This document shows, piece by piece, positions 62,017 to 62,413 of a DNA stretch of 62,413 nucleotides. Source of the DNA: Mycobacterium hubeiense (GTDB taxonomy: Bacteria; Actinomycetota; Actinomycetes; Mycobacteriales; Mycobacteriaceae); contig NZ_PIZU01000009.1 in NCBI RefSeq assembly GCF_002838065.1, forward strand, positions 84,919 through 147,331, in the 5' to 3' direction. The number at the start of each line of letters is the position of its first letter. Within the stretch, counting starts at the first letter, position 1. The position numbers and the translations under genes are program-made. The notes below the pieces were generated by a model, which was not told the origin of the DNA, did no database searches, and was given only the letters and a program-made list of their open reading frames with translations.

Positions 62017-62108
62017 CTCCTGCTGGCAAAGCGGGATTGTTGTCGGATCTCCAATGATTCAATTCTCTAGGTTCGTAGGTATCGGCGATGGTGGCCAGGA
62101 GGGTGGTC

Positions 62109-62393
62109 GTGCTTTCTGCGCGCGAGAAGGTTCTCGTCGAAGGCCAGCATGACTGGGTCAAACTCTGGGAGGTGCACAGGCACGTCGCTGAGGAGAACCT
62201 GTCGGCGAGTCTCTCTGAAGTTCAGCGCAAGACGCTCGAGTTGGTGCGTTCGCTGGTGACCGAAGGCGTGGCCGAGATCGGCGATCTGCGGGATCAGGGC
62301 GCACGATTTGAGCCCTGGGACAGTCCACTGGATGAGTCAATGAAGCGACTGTCCGCCAGGTACGTCGACCGGTTCCGGAACCTGTCAACCTGA
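62109..62393 (+). CDS. Small conserved protein of the second restriction locus
   Basis: 94 residues, mostly helical and charged (VEGQHDWVKLWEVHRHVAEENL, SEVQRKTLELVRSLV, then an acidic proline-containing tail). No motif recognised. An ATG at 62088 is in frame, but AGGAGG at 62097-62102 sits six bases before a GTG at 62109, making that the likely start. An ATG directly after its stop (62394) may open another gene cut by the window edge. Confidence 0.6.
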   Translation: MLSAREKVLVEGQHDWVKLWEVHRHVAEENLSASLSEVQRKTLELVRSLVTEGVAEIGDLRDQGARFEPWDSPLDESMKRLSARYVDRFRNLST

Positions 62394-62413
62394 ATGAGGC
62401 ACCGTTGCGCGGT

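Noticed and set aside
62394..62413. Start of an hsdM gene at the window end
   Set aside because: An ATG is present, but six codons (MRHRCA) are not enough to identify any gene.

Overview
The window is high-GC actinobacterial DNA from a Mycobacterium/Mycolicibacterium species, most likely non-tuberculous. The evidence is the division and cell-wall cluster ending in wag31, the mycothiol ligase gene mshC, a DUF222/13E12-type HNH gene under a mycobacterial SOS box, a vapBC45-like pair, and a gene order at both ends that matches, inverted, what I recall of M. tuberculosis from murX (Rv2156c) to metH (Rv2124c).

Layout. (1) 1-11959, dcw cluster: mraY(3' end)-murD-ftsW-murG-murC-ftsQ, a promoter, ftsZ-pgeF-yggS, sepF, a YggT gene, wag31 and a small membrane protein. 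Genes from mraY to ftsQ overlap or nearly touch, so they are probably cotranscribed. (2) 11956-21336, mixed: a phosphoribosyltransferase, a SRPBCC-epimerase fusion, a DUF2784 protein, a phospholipase D, a cytochrome P450 divergent from a 1095-aa cyclase/STAND/LuxR regulator, then a vapBC-like pair. (3) 21337-28520: a LexA-controlled 13E12 HNH gene whose promoter, operator and start codon coincide, then a CitA/CitB-like two-component system divergent from a tctCBA tricarboxylate transporter with a universal stress protein. (4) 28598-32380: a single-chain assimilatory nitrate reductase fused to a flavodoxin/FAD/NADPH reductase. (5) 32489-39997: a defence island with type I hsdM-hsdS-hsdR (minus strand) and a vapBC45-like pair, ending at the 3' side of a tRNA-Leu(GAG). 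(6) 40078-57142, conserved backbone: M20 peptidase, PEBP protein, pyrD/DUF5703/lppL, uppP, phosphoglycerate mutase family, DUF3090, an atypical kinase-like protein, cysQ-like, mshC, an SDR, a frameshifted DUF1254 lipoprotein gene, PAC2 and metH. (7) 57170-62393: a second, incomplete type I restriction locus (hsdR-hsdS-GIY-YIG nuclease-small protein) with no hsdM inside the window.

Most notable. The metH leader (53319-53406) folds by hand into an S-adenosylhomocysteine riboswitch: P1, P2 and a 7-bp pseudoknot, with an anti-Shine-Dalgarno hairpin that is mutually exclusive with the pseudoknot. The two HsdS proteins, about 24 kb apart, share a nearly interchangeable first target-recognition domain but have unrelated second ones, so the HsdM-less second locus may borrow the methyltransferase of the first. 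The 13E12 gene appears to be leaderless and repressed by LexA at the start codon itself. Assignments rest on motifs read by eye; no database search was run.
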